NCBI GenBank assembly: GCA_026413225.1
Contig: CM048552.1
Location: 186,096,053-186,160,052, forward strand
DNA length: 64,000 bases
Reading direction: 5' to 3'
Source of the DNA: Otis tarda
Taxonomy: Eukaryota > Chordata > Aves > Otidiformes > Otididae
Within the stretch, counting starts at the first letter, position 1. Each line of letters opens with the position of its first letter. This document shows positions 13,501 to 26,149 of this stretch, piece by piece. The notes beneath the pieces are model-generated. The model saw nothing but the letters and a program-made list of their open reading frames with translations. It made no database searches and was not told the DNA's origin. The position numbers were made by a program, and so were the translations under genes.

Positions 13501-14537
13501 AAGGTTTGAACTCTACAATGGCTAAATAATCACAGGTCTTGCTGCTTTTTACAGACATGCAGATCTTACGTGTGCAAAAATGCAGGTCTGACATTTCAGA
13601 AGAAGAGGAATTTTGCACCGTTTGCTCTGTAGGGAGGTGCAGCAGACATCTCACAGGCAGTCCCAGGCGAAGGAAGCTGTTTGACACTTCCTCCCCTAAT
13701 AGAGAAGCAGAAGCAACGATGTAGATGCAAGCAAGCAAGAAATAAAGCTTGCGGAGATTTTTGCAACTCAAATATGGAAGATTTATACTTCCTGTAGTGA
13801 TATTAGATTGCTTTATGTACTTTCTTTTGATTTTTTTTCCCCAGATCAGGTGAAGTATTTACAGAACTTTGAATTTAAAGACCCATGGACTATGCTGAGT
13901 GACTGGTCTGCATTAGGTAGTGGTCATGCGTCGTGACAAACTCCACAGCACTTTTTGCAAGATTAGCTGCACAAAGAGATCTTTTCACCTACCACTGAAA
14001 TGCAGCCCTCTTGCATTTTGGCTGCTTAGGAGCGTGAGTAACACTTCACCATGTCCTCGGACAAGAAATAAAACACACTTCTGTAAATCTGCCAGTAGAG
14101 CTACCAGCATCTCCAGTAGAGCTACTGGCACCTCCCCACACCACCGCGTAGCAGGAGAGTTGAGAGACAGCGTGCTCCTAGCCCATCCCCATGGCACATA
14201 ATGCCAACCAGCATTAGCTACAACTAGGCCACATCACCTCACGGCTGAAGAGGACAAGATCATGCATATACCATGCATATAGATGACATCAACTTAGCTA
14301 ATATGTGGCAACTAATGAAGCCATGAAGGGAGCTTAGATTCAGGGTCCTGGTTAGATATCTATCTGAAGGACCAACTTTCTGCCCTTTAGGGAAACAGTG
14401 GCCCAGTGCAAGGTCTGAGAAAGAGGCAGGGAGTTGGATGTCTCCCTCTGCCCCGCTGGAACAGCCCTAAGGTTTCCACACTGTGCAAAGTGACTCCATG
14501 AGTCATTCAACACTCCTTTTCAAGGACTCTGACCTAT
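10567..14537. other. Intergenic DNA, no gene seen
   Basis: Single-copy-looking DNA. The longest open frame (12548-12979, plus, 143 codons) has a low-complexity, Pro/Ser/Gln-rich translation with no domain I recognise, and I treat it as chance. No splice-bounded exon series, RNA gene or mobile element was recognised. Confidence 0.5.
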
Positions 14538-16274
14538 TTGACCTGGTTACCTAAGACACGGAGACGGCTGAGGTACTCAAAGACTTTTTTTTGCCTCAGT
14601 CTTCAATGGCAAGGCCACATCACCCAAGTTGCAGAAAACAAAAGCAGTAACTGGGAGAATTAAGAACTACCCACTGTAGGAGAAGAGCAGGTTCCAGACC
14701 ATCTAAGGAACCTGAAGGTGCATAAGTCCATGGAACCTGATGAGATGTATCCATGGGTCCTGATGGAACTGGTGGATGAAGTTGCCAAGACACTGTCCAT
14801 CATATTTGAGAACTCATGGCAGTCTCCTGATGTTTCCACTGACTGGAAGAGGAGTAACATAACCCCCATTTTTAAAAAGGGAAAGCCTGGGGAACTGCAG
14901 GCCAGTCAGCCTCACCTCTGTGCCTGGCAAGGTCATGGAGCAGATCCTCCTGGAAATCATGCTAAGGCACATGGAAAATAAGGACATAACTGGTGACAGC
15001 CAACATGGCTTCACTAAGGGCAAATTGTGCCTGACCAATTTGGTGGCCTCCTATGACAGGGTAACAGCATCGGTGGACAAGGGACGAGCAATGGATATCA
15101 TCTACCTGGACTTGTGCAAAGCATTTGACACTGTCCCGCACGACATCCTTCTCTCTAAACTGGAGAAACATGGGTTTGATGGACAGACCACTTGGTGGAT
15201 AAGGAATTGGCTGGATGGCCGCACTTACAGAGTGGCGGTCAACGGCTCGATGTCCAAGAGGAGACCGGTGACGAGTGGTGTTCCTCACGGGTCCATGTTG
15301 GGCCCGGTCCTGTTTAACATCTTTGTCGGCAACATGGACAGTGGGATAGAGTGCACCCACAGTAAGTTCGCCAAGAACACCAAACTGTGTGGTGCTGTAG
15401 ACATGCTGGAGGGGAGGGATGCCATCCAGAGGGACCTTGACAGGCTGGAGAGGTGGGCCCATGCAAACCTCATGAAGTTCAGCCAGGCCAAGTGCAAGGT
15501 CCTGCACGTGGGTCGTGGCAATCCCAGACACAAATATAGGCTAGGTGGAGAATGGATCGAGACCTGCCCTGAAGAGAAGGACTTGGGAGTGCTGGTGGAC
15601 AAGGTTTAACATGAGCAGGCAATGCGCCCTTGCAGCCCAGAAGGCCAATCGCATCCTGGGCTGCATCAAGAGGAGCGTGGCCAGCAGGTCGAGGGAGGTG
15701 ATTCTGCCCCTCTACTCTGCCCTGGTGAGATCCCACCTGGAGTACTGCGTCCGGCTCTGGAGCCCCCAACATAAGAAGGACATGGACCAGTTGGAGAAGG
15801 TCCAGAGGAGGGCCACAAAGATGATCAGAGGGCTGGAGCACCTCTCCTATGAGGACAGGCTGAGAGAGTTTGGGCTGTTCAGCCTGGAGAGGAGGAGGCT
15901 CCGGGGAGACCTTATAGTGGTCTGCCAGTACCTAAAGGGGGCTTACAGAAAAGAAGGGGAGAGGCTGTTAAGTAGGGCCTGTTGTGAAAGGACTAGGAGT
16001 ACTGGTTTTAAAATAGAGGGGGGTAGATTTAGATGGAATATTAGGAAAAAATTTTTTACAATGCGAGTTGTAGAACACTGGAACAGGTTGCCCAGAGAGG
16101 TGGTGGACGCCCCATCCCTGGAAACGTTCAAGGCCAGGTTGAATGAGGCTCTGAGCAACCTGATCTAGTCAATCTACTCAAAGATGTCCCTGCTTCTTGC
16201 AGGGGGGTTGGACTAGATGACCTTTGAAGGTCCCTTCCAGCCCAAACCATTCCACAATTCTATGATTCTATTCC
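14538..16274 (+). mobile_element. CR1 LINE, 1.7 kb copy with most of the reverse transcriptase
   Basis: 5'-truncated CR1. The copy begins in the linker before the reverse transcriptase ('acctggttacctaagacacg', matching 1004 onward in the first copy). One frame (14920-15609) holds much of the RT, including QHGFTKGK, the first catalytic-aspartate block [14 protein letters not shown], and [18 protein letters not shown]. The second catalytic box reads FAKN instead of FADD, so the enzyme would be inactive. A small deletion near 15602, where other copies read 'gacaagaagcttaacatgag', shifts the C-terminal part into another frame (15545-16168). The 3' end is 'ttggactagatgacctttga' plus ATTCTATGATTCTATT. 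It is followed at once by a second CR1 piece. Confidence 0.95.
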
Positions 16275-16601
16275 ACTAACAAAAGGAGGCTTATAGGAAA
16301 GACAGGGAGAAACTCTTTAGCAGGGCCTGTTGTGATAGGACAATGCGTAATGGTTTTAAAATAGAAGGAGGTAGATTCAGACTAGGTATAAGGAAGAAAT
16401 TTTTTACAATGAGGGTGGTGGAACACTAGAACAGGTTGCCCAGAGAGGTGGTAGATGCCCCATCTCTGAGAACATTCAAGGCCAGGTTGGATGAGTCTCT
16501 GAGAAAACTGATCTGGCTGGAGATGTCCCTGCTCCTTGCAGGAGGATTGAACTAGATGGCCTTTAAAGGTCCCTTCCAACCCAAACTATTCTATGATTTA
16601 T
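16275..16601 (+). mobile_element. CR1 LINE 3' fragment in tandem with the previous copy
   Basis: A second CR1 3' end lies directly after the tail of the 14538-16274 copy, in the same direction. It starts at 'aaaggaggcttataggaaag', a point about 330 bp before the 3' end, and finishes in 'ctattctatgatttatg'. Its sequence differs from the upstream copy at many sites, so it is a separate insertion and not a local duplication. Either a young copy landed just upstream of an old one, or the old one was split by the insertion. Confidence 0.9.
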
Positions 16602-16879
16602 GCAATGAAAAGCAAACAGAAGTTCTCACTATGGTTTAATGACATCATTGCACAGCTAATTTCTTTGCTACAAATCCTCACAGGCTTTAAATTTGCCATC
16701 TAAGTTCATATCAGGTTTGTAATTTATTCTATTGAAAGGCAACACCAACTTATGCCAGTCAGCTGAATCTGTCCCAAATGGAGGCCTCCAAACATGTGAC
16801 AAACAAAAAAAAAAACCAATAACACAGGAAACTTTTATTGCTATGTAATTTCTTGCCACTGTCATAAAGAGCTGCTTCT

Positions 16880-17065
16880 TTGGGACGGTAGTGCAGTAAT
16901 GGAACAAGGACCCAGAGACACTGTGGCATCTCCAGCCTTGAAGGTTTTCAAGCCTTGGCTGTAGAAATCTACATCTGTTGTGATCCAGCATTGATGATAC
17001 TCCTGCTTCAAGTGGGAGGTCAGACTAGAGTCCTTTGCAATCAACATTTCTATTATCCTATGAGC
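16880..17065 (+). mobile_element. Very old CR1 3' fragment
   Basis: A strongly diverged CR1 3' end. Recognisable steps are 'gcagtaatggaacaaggacc' (consensus-like 'cactggaacaggttgcccag'), then 'cttgaaggttttcaagcctt', then 'gaggtcagactagagtcctt' and a final 'ttctattatcctatga' where the tail repeat would be. The order and spacing match the 3' ends of the younger copies. It is probably one of the oldest CR1 pieces here. Confidence 0.7.
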
Positions 17066-17844
17066 TCTTTCTGCAATCTCAGTGTATTTCTGATGCAAAG
17101 AATTTTCCACACTAAAAAGGAGAGGGCATGCAGATTTGCATGGGATGGAAGTATATGTGGTCTTGAAGTGATCTTTAAATTGAAATGATGGGCATTTGAG
17201 AGGGACGTATTAACGGACTCGTGCAGCTGTGCACAATACTGAGGGCTGCTTAGGGGCAGACCTCAAGAAGACCCTGACTGCTCCCACATGCAGCGATGCC
17301 AGCTTTCTTACTAAAGAAGGGAATGTCAAAGAGGCACAGTTGACCTTTAAGACGCCAGCACACTTGTGTTAAATTTCCCTTCACAGTGAGAAGCCAGTCA
17401 AATGTCACCATTCATTGCAGAACTGGTCAAAGCACAGCACAAAGATTCTGCATTTTTCATACTAGAGCTTTGAAACAAGCCATTTTTATTTTTCATCTCT
17501 CATTCAGGCCAGCAGCTTTGGCATTAAGTCTTCCCCTGCAAAGCAAACTGAGCTGTAGAGGCTTTCATTCACCTGTCCCAACCTCATGTGCTTTACGATT
17601 CCCAAAAAGCAGAAACATCTGTATGAAGACTCTACTCATGACAGGGATAACTAGCAATACTGAGTCACATGCTATTGCACATGATGATGGTCTCTGTCAT
17701 CTTAATTCGGTTTCATATACCACAAACTGATTTCATTGCAGGAGAGGAAGAGTTGTTAGGTGTTGCATACTCTTTCATGTCGGAGTTGCACCTTTTCCAT
17801 TCTAATGGAAAAGTATCCTGTGTTAATCCAGGCTATGAATCCTG

Positions 17845-18560
17845 GGCAGAGAATGGATTGAGAGTAGCCCTGAGGAGAAGGACTTGGGAGTGCTGGTGGA
17901 CAAGAAGCTTAACATGAGCCGGCAATGTGCCCTTGCGGCCCAGAAGGCCAACCGCATCCTGGGCTGCATCAAGAGGAGCGTGGCCAGCAGGTCGAGGGAG
18001 GTGATTCTGCCCCTCTACTCTGCCCTGGTGAGACCCCACCTGGAGTACTGTGTCCAGTTCTGGAGCCCCCAACACAAGAAGGACATGGACCAGTTGGAGA
18101 GGGTCCAGAGGAGGGCCACAAAGATGATAAAAGGGCTGGAGCACCTCTCTTATGAGGACAGGCTGAGAGAATTGGGGCTGTTCAGCCTGGAGAAGAGAAG
18201 GGAGACCTGATAGTGGTCTTCCAGTACCTCAAGGGGGCCTACAAGAAAGATGGGGAGAGGCTGTTCAGTAGGGCCTGTTGCAATAGGACAAGGAGTAACG
18301 GTTTTAAAATAGAGGGAGGTAGATTTAGATTGGATATTAGGAAAAAATTTTTTACAATGCGAGTTGTAGAACACTGGCACAGGTTGTCCAGAGAGGTGGT
18401 GGAAGCCCCATCCCTGGAAACGTTCAAGGCCAGGCTGGATGAGGCTCTGAGCAACCTGATCTAGTCAGGGATGTCCCTGCTCCTTGCAGGGGGGTTGGAC
18501 TAGATGACCTTTGAAGGTCCCTTCCAACCCTAACCATTCTATGATTCTATGATTCTATGA
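17845..18560 (+). mobile_element. CR1 LINE 3' fragment
   Basis: 5'-truncated CR1 of about 0.7 kb. It starts at 'gcagagaatggattgagagt' in the ORF2 C-terminal region and ends with three ATTCTATG-type units. One frame covers 17884-18210 ([20 protein letters not shown]) and another 18213-18464. They are separated by loss of a few bases near 18200, where other copies read 'gaggctccggggagacc'. It is very close in sequence to the copies at 26150 and 48889, so the three probably belong to one recently active subfamily. Confidence 0.95.
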
Positions 18561-21500
18561 ATCAAGCCTCATATGAGTCTCACCACACGGCTCTGCACCG
18601 GCGTGACTAATGTTTGCCCTTTAAACATCCTGTGACACTTCTAACAAACTTGTCTGGTACTGAGCAAATTCACTTTGGGAAAGGCAAGCCTGAATAGCCC
18701 TCACATCACAAAGCTCTTCAGTACTTGTTCGGTTCCCTTCTCATTCAATTCTAGGGTTATTTAGGTCTGGCAGCTCCCAAAAATTGATGGAGAGGGGATT
18801 CCGGTGGTGCTGTTAGTAGGATAGCAGCATGGACCAGAAGCAACCTGGCCCGGGCTCCTACAAGGCAAGGCACGGGGAGCGGGGCTGCTGTAGCTGTGAA
18901 TCTCTCCAGGCCACACAGATGCACACAGGCAGCTCCTACCAGGCTGAAATGTTGTTTTACTCCATGTGGAGCATGCCTCTAGGGTAATACAACAGGACCT
19001 CTACTTCCCGAGGGAAACAGAACAGGACCTGGATGCAGATAAATCCTATAGGCATTCTCCAGCCTCTGACTTCTTATTTCATTAGCAAATAATATTAAAA
19101 AAAAAAAAACCTCTTATATTATTTTATTTTCTAAAAAGTACAGTCTCTTTTTGCAGTGGCTTTGGAATGACCTCAAAATAGAAAATGTGGATGCCTGATG
19201 CAGAAATAGTTGGAGTTTGCAAAGCACCTGGAACTACAGTTTTTTAATTTTAGTTTTAATGGGTTCACAGTCAGACGCCTGTGATATTGACTTAGTTGTC
19301 AGTGTTGTTAACAATTTCACAGCTCAGAGAAGGGATAGGAACTACAACACTGAAATGCTCTGCTAGTCCTCAAAATGTGTGTGTGTGCATGCAAACGTGT
19401 GTGCAGGGCTAGAAAAACAGACGGAAATGAAATAAACCCTATAGGTCACCATCATACGTACAGCGAGTTCAGAGGGTGATTGGTTTACTTTTCTGTAACA
19501 GATTTTATATAGGGAAGGGGCTCAACACTGAAGAAGCTGGCTTTTAGGCAGCTTTGCCGTTCACAAAATCTAGCGTGAAGAGTCTCAGCAGAGGTTATGA
19601 ACCACCAACTTCAGAGTGGGTGGTAAAATTAGACAAAATCAATCTTTCCATCCCTCAGAGCAGACATGGCAGCAGGTGTGGGTGGGGACTGAAGGGGCAC
19701 CGCAAGGGAACACAAACAGCCTAAAAAAACCATCTTCCAAGGAGTAATGATATCGTACCTTGTTGCCAACACTGACATAATGCTCTTGCTGTCTGCAAAA
19801 TCGTTATGTTCCAAGCAACCTTTACTGAAGCCTAGAAAAGAATAGACACTGAGAAGAGACAAACTTTTCTTTTAAATTTCCTTTTGTGTTGAACTGGCTT
19901 GGTTCTAACATAAGTGCTGTGGAAATAGCCAGGCCCTGTTGAAAATTTCTAAAAAGGAAAAACGTCACCTCCAATTATTTTGCCATGTACTGAAAATATC
20001 TTGATCTTAAAATATCTTGAGAAAGACCCAGAGACTGAAAAAGCAATGCCTTTGCTCTCTCCATGTGTCGGTGGTGCTTCTTGTCCCTCACTTTGTGAAC
20101 TCCGAATTCAAAGAAAAATCTGCAAGAAAAGAAAAATTATGACAAAGACCTCAATGCCCTGCTAGTCATCTCTCTGTTCCTCAAGGAACATTGCTGTAAA
20201 AATGGCCACCCCCATGTCAATTCAGACGAAGGTAACGACTGTGTCCTGTGTTTTGGTGCTAGTGGATATCACAGTGAAGAAATGTAAATCCATTGGTTTC
20301 TGCTACACTGATGGTGTGAGATACCATCTTATCTTTTATATGCATTAGTGAAGGTCGTTAAAAAACAGTGGATCTTCACAGCATCTTTTCTGTAAGACCG
20401 GTTATTATTCAGCTCCTACAAGGCCAAGAGCAAACCGTACTAACATGACCAGATTACAAAGAGTCTTAAATCTTTCCTGTGATGCAGTGGCTCATCCTTA
20501 GGTGTATGTGCCAGCAGCACATCTACTGATCTGCCTTTAGCAGATCTAATCCTTTTCTTTGGTTAAAGATGATCTTTTAGGTACACTGGACTATGCAAAA
20601 AAAATTGCGTGCAATCTTATACCCATCTTCCCCTGTATCTACCTTGCAATATCTCTATCTTGAGCATTTTAAAGTGTTCAGAAAGGTATTAATGGACCAC
20701 AGGAGACATAGGAAGTGGCTGTTCCTATAACTTTTTGAGAGACAGCCTGATAAATGCATATCTTTTTTCATACGGAGAAACTAAAGACCTCTTTTCTCAT
20801 TGCTTGGTGGGTATGTGTGTGCCTGGTGAAAGGGGCATCCTCAGAGAGGGCTGTGCCTGGCCTTACACAATATATCAGCTCTCTAATCTAATGGTCCTCC
20901 TAAAACCTCTGGATACAGCCTCATTACCTGTGTATGCAAGATCCTTACAAGGGTTAATGGCTTTTTCTTTGGCCAGCAAGAGCCCTGGCTACTATTTTAT
21001 GAGTTGTGAGCTGAAGTACAGAGAAACTCTGGTAATGGTCAAAAGTCACGAGAGAAGTCATAGGGAAGTGGAACTGAAAATGACTAAATGAACGCCGCGT
21101 CCGGATCACGAGGTGCAGCCCTAAAGAGCTTACACAGCTCCTAGCAAAACAAGCCAGGATGACAAATGTTTATGTAATGGGTATTTGGAATGCAAATGGT
21201 ACACACTGGGTAATGCAGTGCAAAAGTTCCCTGTGATAACAGCGGGGTTTGCTTAAGGGTATAGGGATACTCGTTCCATAAGATAGCACCTACTGCAATG
21301 TTATTTCACATGCTTTCCCCCATCCCCTGAGGTGCTCCCCCCAAGCACATCTGACTGTCACTATAGAGATGGCAGCTAAAATAAAAGCTCAGCCTCTCCC
21401 CACCACTCCATTCAAGGAAATTGTTTGGATTTGGTGGTTGGGTTTGCTTGTTTTCAAAATGATGATGCGACTGTTATCAGAAAGATGAGTCAGTGAAATG

Positions 21501-22164
21501 AGTTTTGTCGTTCTGGAGGCGAGGGTTATTGGCTGCTTTTTAAAAAAATGTAACCCCAAGGGGCCTCAGGGCAGCCTCTGAACCAAGTTTTGTCTCCAAG
21601 CTCTAACATTATCCTCAAAAAAGACAAATATCCTGAGCCATCTGGTGTCTGTGTCTGTGTTTAATAGACCTTTCTCTTGCCTCGAGTAAGAGGGTTTTGT
21701 TTGATCAGAAGAGAGTGAACCATAAATATATGACACTAAACTGTATTATTTCATAGTAAAAGAGTAGATAAGCAGCAGCATATTTGAGTGCAAGGTAATG
21801 CTAAATTTGGCCAGTATACTTTGCTATTTTCAATCTCCACAATATCAGCCACGTGATAGGGCAAAACTTCCTTTCCCTCCGAACAGCCATCTGGAATCTG
21901 AGAAAAAGGAAGCAGTTAAATATCAAATGAGAGAAATTACTTCTTAAGTGGGCATCATTTTTAAAGTGCATGCTTTTAGACTATTAGAAGAGTGTTTTTC
22001 TTGGATTGGAGTTACAACACTGAATGCAGTTATGCTAAAATGGAAATGTCCAGATTTTGAACATTTAATAACAGTGTAGCTACAGAGATTTTTTTTTAAC
22101 ATTTGCACTGTCTGTGTAACCTTCAGGATTTTTTTTTCTCTTACACACATAAGCCCAAAAGCCT
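18561..22164. other. Intergenic DNA, no gene seen
   Basis: No supportable gene. Contains a short (TG)6 run at 19376-19387 and an A-run near 19098-19110. The frame at 20735-21091 (plus, 118 codons) has no recognisable domain. No RNA gene or mobile element recognised. Confidence 0.5.
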
Positions 22165-22300
22165 GTGCCTCTGCTGCAAAGCCTCACATGGAGTACTGCA
22201 TGTGATTTCAGGCTCCCCAGTAAAAGAAAGACACTTGATATACTGTAGCGAGTCCTGCAGAGCACCCTCAAGATGCCTGGGGCTGGAGCACTGGTTGTGT
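22165..22300 (+). mobile_element. Old CR1 fragment
   Basis: A short diverged CR1 ORF2 piece. It reads 'cctcacatggagtactgcat', then 'caggctccccagtaaaagaa', then 'gcgagtcctgcagagcaccc', then 'gcctggggctggagcac'. These match in order the block that reads 'ccccacctggagtactgcgt ... gggtccagaggagggccaca ... ggctggagcacc' in the 48889 copy. The ends are lost. Confidence 0.72.
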
Positions 22301-24519
22301 TTTGGAGGTGTGCAGAGGTCCATTTCCATTTAAATTATTCTATTATTCTATCATTTTCCTCTCCTTTTTCCTTCTCTGTGGCGACTACATGCCATCCTGG
22401 TAAGCCTACTGACTTCATCACACTTTTGCAAGTGAGGATGTACAGCCCAAGCAGTGATTTGACTCCACCAGATTTCTAGGTGTGGTTTGAGAAGGCGGTT
22501 TTGTACCTTAAAAACTGAAACTTGGCCTCTGTATTGGCACAAAGGGCCTAGTAAAAGGCCCTACTAAAGTTTGCGAAGGTCAGGGATGCTCACTTGATGG
22601 GCTTGCCAATTTAGAGCCACCATCTCCCCTTCCCATTGCAGAGCTTCATCCAGCACCACTGTCTTCCAGGGTCAGGCAGATTAGTTTCTCCAATCCCCTC
22701 AAAGTTCCCTTGGTACTGTCTGTCCAATATATATTAAAGATATCTAATATCAAAATAGGTCAGAATCTATCTTTCTAGAGCATAAAAAAACTATCTCCCT
22801 TGACTTTGTTCTCCTTTTCTCCTTTACTCTCTTTTACTTATCAATATTTCCTTCTGCAACTTTCTTATTCACTCTCCCCTTTCTTCTTTTTAATACTTTA
22901 CTAAATTTACTTACTCTTTGATCTCCAAGAACATTTCTTTAACCCTAGTTCTCTTACAAGATTCCTTTTCTTGTAACTCTGTTTCTGATTAAGGCTCTTT
23001 CTTCACTGCCACCATTTCCGCTTTTATTTTTTCTTCTTTTCTCCCTCTTTGAAAATAAATAACTATCTCTTAAGTCCCTTTTCCTTCTTTCTCCATCCTC
23101 TCATATTTTCTCACCTGTGTCTTCTGTCTCCTTTTGTGCTCTAAACGTTGGGTTTTTTCTTTCACATGGTTTCCCCATCACTCCATACACCAGGCTGTTT
23201 CTCCACTATCGCTTTCCAGTTGTCTTTTCCCTGCCATTCACTGTGTCCCTGAATAACTGGCGAAGAGTTTGAAGCTTCTTCTTCTTTCCTGGAAAGAGGA
23301 TGTACAGAAAAACCTGTTCCTTGTCCCATCTGTTGGTATTGGCCATGTGACAGCATTGTTTTCCCTCAAAACACTTCCAAACTGTGAGTTAAGTTGCTAG
23401 ACATACCAGACATACCAGAGATCCTTCCTCTACAGGGCATTCCACTGTGTCTCTACCCAGACTTAATTTCTCTCTTTCCACCTACACTGGTCTTGCCAGA
23501 TACCCTACTGGTATCTCTGTCTGTCTCCTCCCTTGGTAAGCTCCCATGGTGAGCTGCTGCTAACCATGTTCCCAGTGGCCACCTTTAAATAATAATTAAT
23601 ATTACTCAAAACCTTCCCAAAGACTCCTGAGCAAACCACACAGATCTCCCTCCCTAAAATACAGTAACAACATCTTGAGGTGGGTTTTCACCAGACAGAA
23701 GATGAAAGTACCCATCTCTCTATTTCCCTGCGGGACAAGCCAAACACAACAGTCTTCTGTGCACAGTGCTCCGAGGGAGTGGCTGAAACCATCCTCTCTG
23801 CATAAATCACATCTCAAATGTTTTTTGTAGCCAGTTACTTAAGTATATTTCCAGAAAGCACCTCAGAACATGAAAGAAAAGACACCAGAAAAATAAGCAT
23901 TTAAGAGTTGTGCTTTGCTTCCCGTCCAAGGTTAATTTTTGGATTCTCTGAAACTACAGACAGATGACAAGAAACACAGAATATTGAGAGAGTGTAATAA
24001 TCTTGTGCAAACCTCTCACACCCACGCACTCTCCCTTTTCTGGGTCTGGCTGACTCATACAAGTCAACTCCAGGGAAAAAATTACTTTAAAAAAGTACAG
24101 CCCCCCGGCAACTAAGCTCCCCTGGATATAGGGAAGGTGCTTCTTTGATCTCACTTTGCTAGGACAACCAAAACAGCACTGGCAGGTACAAATGCAGAAT
24201 TAGAGAATGGAAGTGTCCTCAGTAGCTGATCCCTCTTCCTCAGGTGTATTTGTTTTAATACAGCAGTCAGGGTTCAACAGCTGCCGTAAGATTAGAGGGT
24301 GACTCAAGAGTAAAGGTTCAGGGGAGTTTGTAGACCATCTGCTGTGTATCTTTTTATGCCAGCTGTCTTATTCTTTCTTTACCCACTCTGGCAGGATCTG
24401 TGAGTAACTTGCCTTATGCCAAGTGTGAATATTTAAGTTGCTAGATAACTCTGTTAATTTTTTTTTCTATCTCTTAAGGAACAAGGCATCACTTTGAACC
24501 TGATGAGCCACTTTGCTAG
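22301..24519. other. Intergenic DNA with a pyrimidine-rich tract
   Basis: No gene seen. About 22775-23160 is strongly pyrimidine-rich on the plus strand: runs of CTTT, TCTCC and TTCTT, with few purines, are interrupted only briefly. It is not a perfect microsatellite. A decayed simple repeat is the plainest reading. The rest is unremarkable AT-rich DNA. Confidence 0.55.
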
Positions 24520-24852
24520 AATCATAGAACTGTTAGGGTGGGAAAAGACCTTTAAAAGTCATCTGGTCCAAACCGCTGGCAAGAAGCAGGGACATCTCCA
24601 ACCAGATTAGGTTGCTCAGAGCCCTGTCCAACCTGGCCTTGAATGTTTCCAGTACTGGGGCATCCACCAGCTCTCTGGGCAACCTGTTCGAGTGTTCTAC
24701 AACCCTCATTGTAAAAAATTTTCGTAATATCTTATCTGAATCTACCTCCCTGTATTTTAAAACCATTACCCCTTGTCCTATCACAACAGGCCCTGCTGAA
24801 GAATTTTTCCCTGTCTTTTCTGTAGGCCCCCTTTAGGTACTGGAAGGGATAC
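24520..24852 (-). mobile_element. CR1 LINE 3' fragment, minus strand
   Basis: Reverse-complemented CR1 3' end. Reading the plus strand it starts 'agaatcatagaactgttagg' (the tail), then 'catctggtccaaaccgctgg', 'ctctctgggcaacctgttcg' and 'aaaccattaccccttgtcct', and stops at about 24852 after 'ccctttaggtactggaaggg'. It is 5'-truncated, a little over 0.3 kb long and moderately diverged. It is the only fairly young copy on the minus strand. Confidence 0.93.
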
Positions 24853-26149
24853 CTTTCTGTTAGCCTCCACCCCCAAAAAATGAGGATAATATTTCTGCAT
24901 AATGAGGGTACGTGCACAGAGGATTCTGGTGCTCGGATCATCAAACCAATCTAGAAAACACCAAATCTGAAGCCAGGAACGGGGCAGGTGCACCTGCAAC
25001 ATGGCTTCCAAAAGAGGAACAAGACACCTTGGAGGCAACACTGCAGGTGCTCTGCTCCTGGGACTCAAGCTAGTGTCTCCCCTTGTCATCACACTGGTCC
25101 CTGTGCACGTATCCAGCTACACAGACCTAAGGTAGGGATTTTTAATGCCATGCAACGGCCCAGATATGCCCTCAGATGTATGGAAACCCCTTGGTAAGTT
25201 CCTTTCCTCTACGTTGAAAATTCTGGTAAATCCATGTGTGTGACCTCTGATCTCTTCGGAAAATATCAGGATATGTCCAGTAATAGCTAATAGCAATCAG
25301 TTACCCAGACCACCATTTAATTATATTGTGAGAGGTTCAGGGGAAACTCGCAGTAAAAGCAGACTTTAATGTTCATTGAAGTCTCTTCAAAGACTGTTTT
25401 CTCTAGCAACCACAATGAACTTTGCAGGGTAGAAAAGACAGACTTTCTTTTTCTTTTGCAGGAAAACACAGCTTTCAATTAAGAGAGTATCACTGTCATA
25501 CAGAATTGGACACAAAAACGACAAATTGCTTTCCATGTTCATTTCTTAGTAACGTCTTCCCTCCACCTCTGTGTTTGCCCACAATAATGGAGATAATAAA
25601 ATTCCCTCTGTGCAAGCGGGGTAAACTGAAATTGTGGATCCGAGCATCTTTTCCCTACACGACTCTAAGTGCTGGCAGAGAGCATCTGATCAGGAAGGAT
25701 AGAACGGGACGGGTGTATATCTTGCTGCTTTTCACCCATGGGTTGAAATACCAATTCCAATGAATTCAGTATCCAAGAGTTCAGTGGCACCGAAATGTCA
25801 GCTCCAATTTCCTGCTTGGAGCTTGATGATTCCTCACCAACACCACTGTCAGTAAGTATTTACTGGTCAACGTATCTCACAGGCAAATTCACAAAAACAC
25901 ACTCATTACTGTGTCACCATTCCTGTCTTACCAAATTTCAGTACCTGACTTAGGTGTCTAAATTAAAAAACCAGCGGCCCCACCCTAGCTTCCTTGGCAG
26001 TCAATGGACAGGGGAAAGTCACTCCCAAGGACAACTCAGAGTAAGGAACAAGTAGTACCCGGGCATGTTCTCTTCCATTAATTTTATAGAAAGATGAAGA
26101 TCTTGCTCAGATATCCACACGCAGGTTCTGTACCTCTCTTCCCTCTGCT
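24853..26149. other. Intergenic DNA, no gene seen
   Basis: No supportable coding or RNA gene. The open frame at 25422-25763 (plus, 113 codons) has no domain I can name. The stretch separates two CR1 insertions of opposite direction. Confidence 0.5.

Noticed and set aside
15285-15841. Minus-strand frames over CR1 copies (here and at 48778-49311 and 17833-18144)
   Set aside because: They are antisense shadows of the CR1 ORF2 frame and recur at each copy for that reason.
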